Assembly (NCBI GenBank): GCA_029856375.1
Contig: JAHQWX010000001.1
Span: 1-22,941, forward strand
DNA from: Promethearchaeia archaeon
GTDB lineage: Archaea > Asgardarchaeota > Lokiarchaeia > Sigyniarchaeales > SOKP01
Length of the DNA stretch: 22,941 bases
Reading direction: 5' to 3'
The stretch's first letter is position 1. Each line of letters starts with the position of its first letter. Position numbers and translations under genes: made by a program. Positions 13,876-21,339 of this stretch are shown one piece after another. The notes under the pieces are model-generated. The model did no database searches. It saw nothing but the letters and a program-made list of their open reading frames with translations, and was not told the origin of the DNA.

Positions 13876-14988
13876 TTATTCGTTAAAAAAGAGTTTAATC
13901 TCTTGATCTACTAAAAAAGGATCGCTTTCTGCTTTATCTTTGAAATCTAAATCCCAATCTATCAATTTCTTTAACTCTCTTAACTTTTCTCTCGTATAGG
14001 AATTGTATTTTTTCACGAATGCGATGTAATAATAGTTAGTAACAGACGATTTCTCTAGCAACATAACTGTACCATCGTCTAGCGTGATTTTGTTCAAACC
14101 TACTTTGTTGAGGCTTTTCAATTCTTTCATGGTTTCGTCAATTCCCTTCACAAGCCCTCCGATGAGGTCGTCAAATTGTTTTTTAATCTTCGAAAACGAA
14201 AAGGAAGTGAAACAATACACCACTTGCCCTTCTAAATTGGCGATATACACCGATTCGAAGTTTAATTGAAGAAACATCTCGTCCACAAAATTGTTTTCGT
14301 AAAACACATAAAAGGCTATCGAAATTAACGCGATTTCAAGAGAATCCAGTAAAATCACCATAATCCAAGAATTTCCGAAACTCAATCGAAAGTAATTGGT
14401 TACGATTTTAAGTAGGAGTAGTATGTTTATCAAGTATCCTTTTCTCTTCTTCTTTCTGGATTCTAATCTTTTAAACATCCCGTAGAAAAATAACAAGTAT
14501 GGAAGGGAGAATAACAATATACATAATGAAATTATCGAATTAAATATTAGGTTTAAGTCAATTAAGTAATAGGCGTAATTATTTTCGATAATCGTTGAGG
14601 AGTTAAAGAGAAAAAGAAGGTGAACCCATTGGGTAGAAAAGCCAAAGATTACAAGAAAAAGAAGCAACTTCTTATATTTCAATTGAACATTAATGAAATT
14701 GGATAGGTTATTCAAGATTCTAGGTAAAAGACAGCTAGCGACGAAAGAAAACAAAAATCCAAAGATGAGAAACGGGAAATATAAATTTGAATTATCAATT
14801 TGCGAAATCAAAAAGAACGATTCGATTGCATCTATAATTGCAGGAAGATTCAAAACGATTAACAAAATAAACAACGATCTATCGTTTCTCGTTTGATATT
14901 CTTTTTTGTTCTTGAAGATTCTAAGCCCTATCGAAGCCGTGATAATTAGATAAACGGATACTAAAATTATGTGGATTTCAGCGAACAT
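13876..14988 (-). CDS. Seven-helix membrane protein with longin-like C-terminal domain (second paralogue)
   Basis: A 370-residue protein with seven hydrophobic helices (about 5-25, 38-62, 70-90, 107-129, 140-170, 185-203, 207-230) and a soluble C-terminal domain (240-370). It is a paralogue of the gene just upstream. Both have FGNSW (204-208 here) at the start of the last helix, then a segment like SVYIANLEGQVVY, a long amphipathic helix, and a strand pair around LNKITLDDGTVMLLEK. That order (strand, strand, helix, strands, helix) resembles longin/roadblock folds, by shape rather than by a named motif. The start is the ATG at 14988, not the TTG at 15009: AAGGTG inside the end of the upstream gene is about ten bases before it. 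The four-base gap implies coupled translation. A sensory or membrane-docking role is inference. Confidence 0.78.
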   Translation of the reverse strand: MFAEIHIILVSVYLIITASIGLRIFKNKKEYQTRNDRSLFILLIVLNLPAIIDAIESFFLISQIDNSNLYFPFLIFGFLFSFVASCLLPRILNNLSNFINVQLKYKKLLLFLVIFGFSTQWVHLLFLFNSSTIIENNYAYYLIDLNLIFNSIISLCILLFSLPYLLFFYGMFKRLESRKKKRKGYLINILLLLKIVTNYFRLSFGNSWIMVILLDSLEIALISIAFYVFYENNFVDEMFLQLNFESVYIANLEGQVVYCFTSFSFSKIKKQFDDLIGGLVKGIDETMKELKSLNKVGLNKITLDDGTVMLLEKSSVTNYYYIAFVKKYNSYTREKLRELKKLIDWDLDFKDKAESDPFLVDQEIKLFFNE

Positions 14989-14992
14989 CTTA

Positions 14993-16123
14993 TTAAAACA
15001 CCTTCTCAATTACTGCGTTTATTTGTTTAGTGTAGTATCCAATATTCCCTCCCCATTCCTTAATCGACTCATTATCGATAATGCGTACCGTTTTATCGAG
15101 TAATTCTTGCATTTTATATTCCAAAATTCTATAATATCGATTTGCAATGAGTATAATCGAGAAATCATGGTTCGAAGCGAAATAAATTTCAGAATTATCT
15201 TCTAAGGTGATCGATTTTATTCGACTTTCTCCTCCAGAAGCTACTTGTACCATATTATCGATTGCCGTAAAAAAAGAAGATAGAAGATGCTCTCTCGGAT
15301 TGCCCTTTTCAGCGAAATTTCGAATATACATCGTTTTTCCGCTATTATGAGCGACATAAATCGCATCTGTGGACATAATAGATATCAAAGTCTCGCTAAA
15401 TCCGTATGTATAACCCGCAAAAAAGCCAAAAAAACACGCCATTATCATAAATATATCGCAAATAATAATAACTATCCAACTATTTCCGAAACACACTCTA
15501 CCTGTTAGCGCCAAAAAATAAACTCCTAGAGAACCCATTAAAAAAATGGAATAATTCAACGCAATAGTTTTCTTTCTTTTCGTGGTAGCAGCTTTAATCA
15601 AAGTTAAATAATTTGGATAAATTAATAGAGAAAACAATCCAAACGATGCAGCGTTTATTACAAAATAAAAAACTGGAAAATTAGACAATACGACTGGATA
15701 CCCATCAATCGTGCTAGCCGAAAATTCGTTTATGTTCATCCAAATAATAATAATAAGGATTACAATTATCGAAACAACGCTCCATTTTCTAATTTTAAGC
15801 GTGATTCTCGCCATCTTGAAAACATAGAGCATCCCTACTACTGAAACAACAACACCTATAATAACGGTCAATATTACGATAAAATTAAAAAATAGAGAAA
15901 TTGACTCGTTAAAAAAGAAAGGAGTGTTAAAAACATCGTTAAAAACGCTCAGATAAATAATCGTAAATTCGCATATACTAAAGAATCCAAGAAAAATATA
16001 AATAAAAAACTGGAAAAAATCGCTTTGACTCTTAAATTTAAAATAATTTCGAAGAAATTTAATTATATCAAGGGAACCGAGCAAACAAGTGATACATACT
16101 AATACATAATGCAAATATAACAT
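14993..16123 (-). CDS. Seven-helix membrane protein with longin-like C-terminal domain (first paralogue)
   Basis: A 376-residue protein with seven hydrophobic helices (about 3-22, 37-62, 75-103, 114-130, 149-175, 188-208, 214-240) and a soluble domain (245-376). FGNSW at 212-216 and DAIYVAHNSGKTMY at 253-266 align with its downstream paralogue. The tail then has a helix (LLSSFFTAIDNMVQVA), a strand pair (IKSITLEDNSEIYFAS), a strand FSIILIANR and a final helix, an order typical of longin/roadblock-like domains. No kinase, HAMP or catalytic motif is seen. Seven helices would put the N terminus outside and the tail in the cytoplasm. GAGGAG at 16139-16144 overlaps the end of the preceding gene. 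With 19 bases to that gene and four to the next start, it is the middle gene of a three-gene operon. Confidence 0.78.
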   Translation of the reverse strand: MLYLHYVLVCITCLLGSLDIIKFLRNYFKFKSQSDFFQFFIYIFLGFFSICEFTIIYLSVFNDVFNTPFFFNESISLFFNFIVILTVIIGVVVSVVGMLYVFKMARITLKIRKWSVVSIIVILIIIIWMNINEFSASTIDGYPVVLSNFPVFYFVINAASFGLFSLLIYPNYLTLIKAATTKRKKTIALNYSIFLMGSLGVYFLALTGRVCFGNSWIVIIICDIFMIMACFFGFFAGYTYGFSETLISIMSTDAIYVAHNSGKTMYIRNFAEKGNPREHLLSSFFTAIDNMVQVASGGESRIKSITLEDNSEIYFASNHDFSIILIANRYYRILEYKMQELLDKTVRIIDNESIKEWGGNIGYYTKQINAVIEKVF

Positions 16124-16142
16124 TTATCTCGACTTTTTCTCC

Positions 16143-16766
16143 TCAATTCTCAATTTTACTTAATTTTTTTTCAGTAACAAATTCCTGCATATTTGGAATT
16201 AAAATCGATTTTCTATCGTTATCTTTCTGATATAAAGAATTAAACATAAAAATTAAAAAATCTATTGTTAAAGACTTATTGAACCCGTATTGATTTTTTC
16301 TTCTTTTCGAAAATAATATATGGTATATCTCTTTTTCGGAATAAACTCTAAAGAGCAATTGATTTAATTTCTTCTCGGTTGAGTTCAATCTCTTCCTTAA
16401 ATAAGGATATACTTTTCGGGTTAAATTGAGTTCTAAATCGTTAATTTTCAAAATATCTATATCCTTTGCTTTCTTTTCTACAAACTCTTTTACTTTAGGC
16501 AAAATAAAAGCGTCTATATCTCTATTATTTGAAGTTAATCGCTCGAACATAAATATTAAATAGTCTAAACTTAATGATAAATTAAACCCGTACTTTTTGT
16601 TTCGATGCGTTGCGAACAGGTATTGCGATATCTGTTCTGCCGAATAAAGCGAGAAATAAAGTTTATTCAAGTCAATCTCTATAAAAGAGAGATCGTTGCT
16701 GAGGTACGGGTAAATCTTCAGCGTTAGATTCAAATTTAAGTCTTTCTTCTTAAGTGCTGGTGACAT
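16143..16766 (-). CDS. Protein made of two tandem 101-residue units, unrecognised
   Basis: This 207-residue protein is an internal duplication. Residues 9-99 and 110-200 align with a constant offset of 101 and almost no gaps. Matching pieces are DLNLNLTLKIYPYL with DLELNLTRKVYPYL, LYSAEQISQYLF with VYSEKEIYHILF, KKYGFNLSLSLDYLIFMF with NQYGFNKSLTIDFLIFMF, and KEFVEKK with QEFVTEKK. Each unit is predicted helical, with an acidic/basic end and a buried-looking YGFN-SL-D-LIFMF core. No membrane helix, signal peptide, cysteine motif or known enzyme motif is present. I do not recognise the unit. It is the first gene of the operon with the two seven-helix proteins, so it may be their cytoplasmic partner or a regulator of the operon (inference). 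The ATG has no clear ribosome site. Confidence 0.75.
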   Translation of the reverse strand: MSPALKKKDLNLNLTLKIYPYLSNDLSFIEIDLNKLYFSLYSAEQISQYLFATHRNKKYGFNLSLSLDYLIFMFERLTSNNRDIDAFILPKVKEFVEKKAKDIDILKINDLELNLTRKVYPYLRKRLNSTEKKLNQLLFRVYSEKEIYHILFSKRRKNQYGFNKSLTIDFLIFMFNSLYQKDNDRKSILIPNMQEFVTEKKLSKIEN

Positions 16767-16813
16767 AACTAAAAGCGTTATTCTTATATCCCTTGAATTT
16801 AGTAATGATATAC

Positions 16814-16825
16814 TAAATATAAAAA
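16814..16825 (-). promoter_or_regulatory. TATA-like element for the three-gene membrane-protein operon
   Basis: Read on the minus strand this is TTTTTATATTTA, about 50 bases before the ATG at 16766. Initiation 25 bases downstream gives a leader of about 25 bases. It is the best promoter candidate in the 289-base divergent gap. Confidence 0.35.
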
Positions 16826-16909
16826 TGTAAGCCTTTTTTCTAAGTTCGAAAGGTCATTGTTTCATATGAAGCGATCAACCTAAAACTATTATTCGTTGTT
16901 CCTAACTTA

Positions 16910-16924
16910 TTTTGCGTTGCAAAA
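16910..16924. promoter_or_regulatory. Short inverted repeat in the divergent intergenic region
   Basis: TTTTGC and GCAAAA flank the three bases GTT. It could form a small hairpin or bind a regulator. It lies between the two divergent promoters and is not clearly tied to either. Confidence 0.2.
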
Positions 16925-16976
16925 AGGCATTTCAAACAAGATTGTGTGGAATTAGTATTACAATTTTTGTTATATC

Positions 16977-17003
16977 TTTCTTGCTTTGAAAAATAGCAAG
17001 AAA
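16977..17003. promoter_or_regulatory. Nine-base inverted repeat upstream of the reductase gene
   Basis: TTTCTTGCT at 16977-16985 and AGCAAGAAA at 16995-17003 are exact inverse complements around nine bases. The dyad ends 15 bases before an AT box (TTATTTAAAAATAAAG, 17019-17034) that precedes the ATG at 17056. A transcription factor bound here would touch the polymerase start complex from upstream, as an activator would. It is not followed by a T tract, so a terminator is unlikely. Confidence 0.45.
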
Positions 17004-17055
17004 TTTAAAGGCGCAGTCTTATTTAAAAATAAAGCAAAAATATTATTGAAGTAAT

Positions 17056-18276
17056 ATGCCTACTAGTGCTGATTATGATGTAATTATAGTTGGGGGCGGA
17101 ATTGCCGGATCTACTGCGGGATATCTATTAACTAAACTAGGAATTAAAACGCTCATTGTAGATAAAGCACTATTTCCAAGAAAGAAACTATGCGGTGGAA
17201 TGATTACCCTAAAGTCGTTGCACTTAATAAAAAAGATTTTTGGAGAAACTTATTCGTCCTTAAAAGAGAAAAACATCATTAGCTACGCAACTAAAGATTT
17301 CGAAATAAATTTCCGAATGGCTAATGGGGTTATTAGTAATACAGAATACCCTTTTATTTTTGTTGACCGTACGGTGTACGATAATTTTCTCTTACAAAAA
17401 GCGAAAGATATCGGTACCGATGTTCTCGAAGGGCAAAAAATCAAATCAATTGATATTGATGAATGTAAAGTAGTTTTATTTGATAAAAAATCTGATGGAA
17501 CATTAGATGAAGAGTCGGAGGGAAGAATATTTGAAGCTGATTTTTTAATTGGAGCAGATGGCGTGAACAGCATAGTCAGACGAGAGTTTTATCGCAAAGG
17601 ATTATTTAAAAGAAAAGATTGGGAACGCAATGTTGCAACGACGGTTGAGACTTTTATTGATAGGAAGGATCTAGAAAAAGGTACTTTTTTACACCCAATA
17701 ATGTCGATGGGAATAATCAAATACGGGTTTGCTTGGATGTTTCCTAACAAAGAAAAGCTTGTCGTTGGATTGGGGGGGCTAACTAGGAAAAACCGAGGTA
17801 ATTTCGTCAATGCACTAGACGATTGGGTTTCTTTATTAAATTTGAATTCCAAACCAATCGAAAAGGAAGGACACTTACTTCATTACGGAATTCCAAGAAT
17901 AAAACCAGTCTACGATGGAAAAATATTTCTTATAGGTGATGCAGGTGGATTTGTGTGTCCATTGACTGGAGAAGGAATTTATCTCGCAAAAAAAACCGCC
18001 GAATTAGTTGCAACATCAATATACAATAATTTAATAGATAAAAAGTCAATTGAAAAGGCTTATCTGTGGAACCTGAAAAAAATTGTTCTTCCCGAAATCA
18101 AGTCTGCAAAAAGATTACGCTTTTTATGTTTTGGCGTAGGGAGACTATTTAATTATAAATTATTAAAGATTTTAGTGAAGAGATTGACGAAATCGTTCAT
18201 AGAAGTCTCTCAAGGACAAAGATCGTTTAAATGGCTAAAGAAACGAAATTTCGATCTATTGGAATTTGCAAAATAA
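17056..18276 (+). CDS. Geranylgeranyl-reductase-family FAD-dependent oxidoreductase
   Basis: A 406-residue flavoprotein of the geranylgeranyl reductase family. In archaea these enzymes saturate the isoprenoid chains of membrane lipids (digeranylgeranylglycerophospholipid reductase). The N terminus is an FAD-binding Rossmann motif, VIIVGGGIAGSTAGYLL (9-25), ending its second strand in IVDK. The family motif PRKKLCGGM follows, with C46. GADGVNS (166-172) is the second flavin motif, YGFAWMFP (223-230) matches the family's substrate-domain signature, and GDAGGFVCPLTGEGI (294-308) is the third flavin motif. No membrane helix is evident. Archaea often hold several paralogues, so this need not be the main lipid reductase; polyprenol or quinone reduction is the alternative. 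There is no ribosome site, and an AT box about 25-35 bases upstream suggests a very short leader. A dyad lies further upstream. Confidence 0.87.
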   Translation: MPTSADYDVIIVGGGIAGSTAGYLLTKLGIKTLIVDKALFPRKKLCGGMITLKSLHLIKKIFGETYSSLKEKNIISYATKDFEINFRMANGVISNTEYPFIFVDRTVYDNFLLQKAKDIGTDVLEGQKIKSIDIDECKVVLFDKKSDGTLDEESEGRIFEADFLIGADGVNSIVRREFYRKGLFKRKDWERNVATTVETFIDRKDLEKGTFLHPIMSMGIIKYGFAWMFPNKEKLVVGLGGLTRKNRGNFVNALDDWVSLLNLNSKPIEKEGHLLHYGIPRIKPVYDGKIFLIGDAGGFVCPLTGEGIYLAKKTAELVATSIYNNLIDKKSIEKAYLWNLKKIVLPEIKSAKRLRFLCFGVGRLFNYKLLKILVKRLTKSFIEVSQGQRSFKWLKKRNFDLLEFAK

Positions 18277-18331
18277 AAATTTAAATAGTAAAAATTTACA
18301 TAAAATATAGTTTATAGAAAGGAAGCATTAT

Positions 18332-18462
18332 ATGGAACAAATTGAGGTGTTGAACGGGATTTTCACAACGATTTTTTTATCAATCACTTTTTTGTAATAA
18401 CCCAGCAATTAGCTGCTTTACCATTTATTATAGATGGAGAAATTTCCGAAGTATTTTATTAA
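18332..18462 (+). pseudogene. Remnant or frameshifted small gene
   Basis: An ATG at 18332, preceded by GAAAGGAAG at good distance, opens 21 codons beginning MEQIEVLNGIFTTIFLSI, with a hydrophobic second half. The frame stops at 18395 just after a run of six T (18388-18393). One frame over, from about 18394, the sequence continues protein-like (VITQQLAALPFIIDGEIS) to TAA at 18460. The two pieces joined would give about 43 residues with one membrane helix. The start signals look functional, so this may be a decayed membrane-protein gene, a frameshift error in the T run, or a real 21-residue peptide. The rest of the gap to 18490 shows nothing else. Confidence 0.3.
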
Positions 18463-18489
18463 AAAATTGCATTATTCTTTTTTGAAACA

Positions 18490-19245
18490 ATGTGCCGAAT
18501 GTTTTTTATTTGTTCGAAGAATCCATTTAAAATAGATTATGAGATATTAAAGAATTTCGTTGCATCATGTCACTGGGATTATTTCAAGAAATATAATCTA
18601 TTCGGGCACCACGGAAGCGGATGGGGATTCGCTTATATCTCGGAAGAAAATGAGAAATTAATAGTAAAAAGAGACATTAATCCAATATATTTTTCTGATT
18701 GGAAGAATTTGACTAAAATTAAAACTCGATTTCTTTTAGTTCACGCAAGGAAAACGATTCAACCTTGGAAAAAAACGATTGAGAATGTGCATCCTATAAG
18801 TATTGGGGAAAAATATTTGATTACACACAATGGAACAATATCCCTTGATTCGTTTCCAGATCCACAAGATCCTAAATTGCGCGATATCAACACCGCCACC
18901 GAAATGGATACGAGACGATATTTATGCTTGATAATGGACGAATTAAAGATAAAATCTGATTTAAAAGAAGCAATTGAATCAACTTTAAGGAAAATTCATG
19001 TTAATAGTGCTGCGAACGCGTTTCTATTCAACTCCAGAGAGTGCATAGTGATTAAAAACCAGAACAACTCGTTTAACGGAAGGCATACAACTTTATTCTT
19101 AACAAAGGATAGAAACACGATTCTTGTTAGTACCACACCTATTAATCCTCAATTGAGAGCCTTTGAAATACCGAATAATACATTAATTAAAATTGATTTA
19201 GTTAATTTAAAGTCTAAAATTTCTAAATTGGTAATTGCGGAGTAA
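18490..19245 (+). CDS. Class II glutamine amidotransferase domain protein
   Basis: A 251-residue protein of the class II (Ntn-type) glutamine amidotransferase fold, similar to the YafJ/EgtC group. After removal of the initiator Met, the N-terminal residue would be Cys2 (MCRMFF), the nucleophile that releases ammonia from glutamine. Further family motifs are HHGSGWGFAY (about 38-47), LLVHARK (about 82-88), and HPISIGEKYLITHNGTIS with the HNG segment that lines the glutamine pocket. A helix with TEMDTRRYLC follows. There is no synthase domain, so ammonia is either passed to an unknown partner or the domain acts as an amidohydrolase. The next gene starts five bases after the stop and is the natural partner candidate. 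No ribosome site precedes the ATG. Confidence 0.87.
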   Translation: MCRMFFICSKNPFKIDYEILKNFVASCHWDYFKKYNLFGHHGSGWGFAYISEENEKLIVKRDINPIYFSDWKNLTKIKTRFLLVHARKTIQPWKKTIENVHPISIGEKYLITHNGTISLDSFPDPQDPKLRDINTATEMDTRRYLCLIMDELKIKSDLKEAIESTLRKIHVNSAANAFLFNSRECIVIKNQNNSFNGRHTTLFLTKDRNTILVSTTPINPQLRAFEIPNNTLIKIDLVNLKSKISKLVIAE

Positions 19246-19250
19246 TAGAT

Positions 19251-19877
19251 ATGAATAGTTCTAATCAAAACATTGAAAAACTTCTGAAGGAAGCGGAAGC
19301 AATTCTATACGAAAATATTGATCAAGAATCTGCGCTATTAGAGAAAGATCCGTGGGCGAATGTGCCATTGGAAAAATATGAGCGAGCGAAAATATTATTT
19401 GAAAAAGTCCTTTCCGTAGATCCAACAAATAAAAGAGCGCAAGATGGCCTAAATATTTGTCTTGAGATGATACAACCCTATGTACCCGTTCAATATATGG
19501 TCCCTCCACCATCAACAGACGATATTATAGAGTTATTGCAACCGATTTCCGAAAAAACGGCGCCATCAAATCAAAAAATTCCACTTAAACCTTGGGAGCT
19601 TCGTAGAAGCCAAAGAAGTAGAGATAAAAGGGGATTAGAGTATACCTCGCAGAAATTCGGAGAAGCATCTGTTGAGGCAAAAGAAGAAATTTCAAAGATC
19701 TTAGATAGTGCAAAAGCCGAATTTCTTAAAGATGAAAGGGATCCAAGAGATATTTTTAACGAAACGGCAAAATCAATTATGGAGTTTCAAGAAATACTCC
19801 ATCGAAGATGGAAAGGTCACGGTCCAGAGGTTTTAAAGGAAGCTCTAAAAAAAATAAAAGATATACTAAGCTTATAG
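19251..19877 (+). CDS. Hypothetical helical protein with a TPR-like segment
   Basis: The function of this 208-residue soluble protein is unknown. Residues 41-75 (YERAKILFEKVLSVDPTNKRAQDGLNICLEM) have the pattern of one tetratricopeptide helix pair, including the DP-N-A turn. Only one such unit is evident. A proline-rich linker (77-90) leads to a second helical part (130-208) rich in Lys and Glu, with EIL-RRWKGHGPEVLKEAL at its end. There is no membrane helix or cysteine motif. It begins five bases after the glutamine amidotransferase stop, so the two are almost surely co-translated, and it may be a binding partner or scaffold for that enzyme (inference). It ends 18 bases from the convergent acyl-CoA dehydrogenase gene. 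Confidence 0.75.
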   Translation: MNSSNQNIEKLLKEAEAILYENIDQESALLEKDPWANVPLEKYERAKILFEKVLSVDPTNKRAQDGLNICLEMIQPYVPVQYMVPPPSTDDIIELLQPISEKTAPSNQKIPLKPWELRRSQRSRDKRGLEYTSQKFGEASVEAKEEISKILDSAKAEFLKDERDPRDIFNETAKSIMEFQEILHRRWKGHGPEVLKEALKKIKDILSL

Positions 19878-19895
19878 AAATCCTAAGAAAAAGAA

Positions 19896-21233
19896 TTAAT
19901 AAAAATCAATTCTTGGAAACTTCTCTTCGAATTTACCTCTTGGAGGTTTGTACTTGAATAAACGTCGAGATTCAGAATCTTCAAGGACATAGTTTGAGCC
20001 TCCACCATGGATCATACAATATGGATCGAGCAAACCAATAGGTACGCTATATTGGCGTATGAATCCGCGACCCCCCATAGTCCTGAAACAATGCACTGCC
20101 GCTTCAAACGCTAGCTCGGTCGTTTGTATCTTTAACCCCATTGCTTGTTGTGCCATTAATTTCGAGCTTCCCAGTTCCGGTCTATTATCTAATTCACGGG
20201 CATAGTTAATTAACGCCGAAATTAGGAGATTTAACTCTCTAATTTTTTTTGAGATTGGAAACCGAATCACTTGATATTGGTGCAGCCTGCGCTCAAATTG
20301 TTGGCGTTGAAGAGCATAAGTGTGAGAGTATAATAGTTTTTTCATAGCATCACCGAGAGCTTCTGCGCCAATTACTAGCCTTTCTTCTGTTAATTGATGA
20401 AACGCAATATCTAACCCGTGTCCTTGAAGTAAGTTCTCTTTTGGAATCTCCACTCTATCAAAAACTAATCTAGAAACAAACGCATCCGTCATCCCATACG
20501 TTCTGATTCTCGTAGATCTGAAATTTTTTAACTGTTGGTTCTCAGTATCGACTATTACGGCTCCAATAGGGCCGTCGTTTAATCGACCATATAATACTAA
20601 GTAATCACATATCATGCCGTTTGTTATAAATACTTTTTTGCCTTTCGCAATAATTTTGTCATCGTCAACTTGTAAATTGCACTCCATACTCGAAATATCG
20701 CTTCCCGCATTAAATTCCGTCATTGCTGAAGCTGCTATAGCACCATCTCTCGCAACAGGTACTAAATATTTTTCCCATTGATACTCGTTAGCTTTATAAG
20801 ATACTGGATTGCAGAATAAAGTTCCACCAGATAATCGCCCCATTTCCACGCTCCAGTTTCCTGCTATGTATCTTTCGCTAGCGTCAGACCACCGACCGCC
20901 GCATAAAGCAAAAGCTATAAGTGCATTTCTCATTATTCTCCCTACTTTGTAATTTTCGGGATTCAAAATCGTGCTATAATACCCTTTTTCAGCCAATTTT
21001 TTCATTATTTTAATTACCAAATCCTTCTTTCTTTTTTGAGTTGGTTCCTCTACGTAATAATTCAATTTTTCTAAAGCTCTTAAGTCGTCATCTAACTCTT
21101 TTTCTAGAAATTCATAAAATTCGACCAAAAATTCTTTTTCGTCGTTATTTAATAGAGGATTATTCAGCAAATCCAACTCAGCTACATATTTCTGAATTTG
21201 GATTGGTCTAAACTCGCTTAATCTAATATCCAT
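19896..21233 (-). CDS. Acyl-CoA dehydrogenase
   Basis: A 445-residue FAD enzyme of the acyl-CoA dehydrogenase family, which introduces a 2,3-double bond into acyl-CoA. The family order is clear: an N-terminal helical domain, AMTEFNAGSDISSM (170-183) and GKKVFITNG (198-206) of the beta domain, then the C-terminal helical domain with ERLVIGAEALGDAM (284-297), RQQFERRLHQYQ and TMGGRGFIRQY. The usual catalytic glutamate of medium-chain enzymes (in YEG) is replaced by Gly410 in IHGGGSN. A glutamate occurs instead at 284 (TEERL), the position used by isovaleryl- and long-chain acyl-CoA dehydrogenases. A branched or long-chain substrate is therefore more likely (inference). It is about 50 residues longer than typical at the N terminus. 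The electron acceptor is not encoded here. Confidence 0.9.
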   Translation of the reverse strand: MDIRLSEFRPIQIQKYVAELDLLNNPLLNNDEKEFLVEFYEFLEKELDDDLRALEKLNYYVEEPTQKRKKDLVIKIMKKLAEKGYYSTILNPENYKVGRIMRNALIAFALCGGRWSDASERYIAGNWSVEMGRLSGGTLFCNPVSYKANEYQWEKYLVPVARDGAIAASAMTEFNAGSDISSMECNLQVDDDKIIAKGKKVFITNGMICDYLVLYGRLNDGPIGAVIVDTENQQLKNFRSTRIRTYGMTDAFVSRLVFDRVEIPKENLLQGHGLDIAFHQLTEERLVIGAEALGDAMKKLLYSHTYALQRQQFERRLHQYQVIRFPISKKIRELNLLISALINYARELDNRPELGSSKLMAQQAMGLKIQTTELAFEAAVHCFRTMGGRGFIRQYSVPIGLLDPYCMIHGGGSNYVLEDSESRRLFKYKPPRGKFEEKFPRIDFY

Positions 21234-21304
21234 GGTTATGCTCTCTTTCTTTTATGAAATAATTTAAACCTACAATAAAATAAATTAAAATGAAAATAAA
21301 TAAT

Positions 21305-21314
21305 TAATTTAAAT
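21305..21314 (+). promoter_or_regulatory. TATA-like element for the gene at 21340
   Basis: TAATTTAAAT lies 26-35 bases before the ATG, as expected for a leaderless archaeal message, and there is no ribosome site at this start. Confidence 0.4.
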
Positions 21315-21339
21315 CCAAGTAAATATTCAAAATCTTGAC

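Noticed and set aside
14989..15009. TTG at 15009 as start of the second seven-helix protein
   Set aside because: The AAGGTG ribosome site falls between this TTG and the ATG at 14988, so the ATG is the better start.
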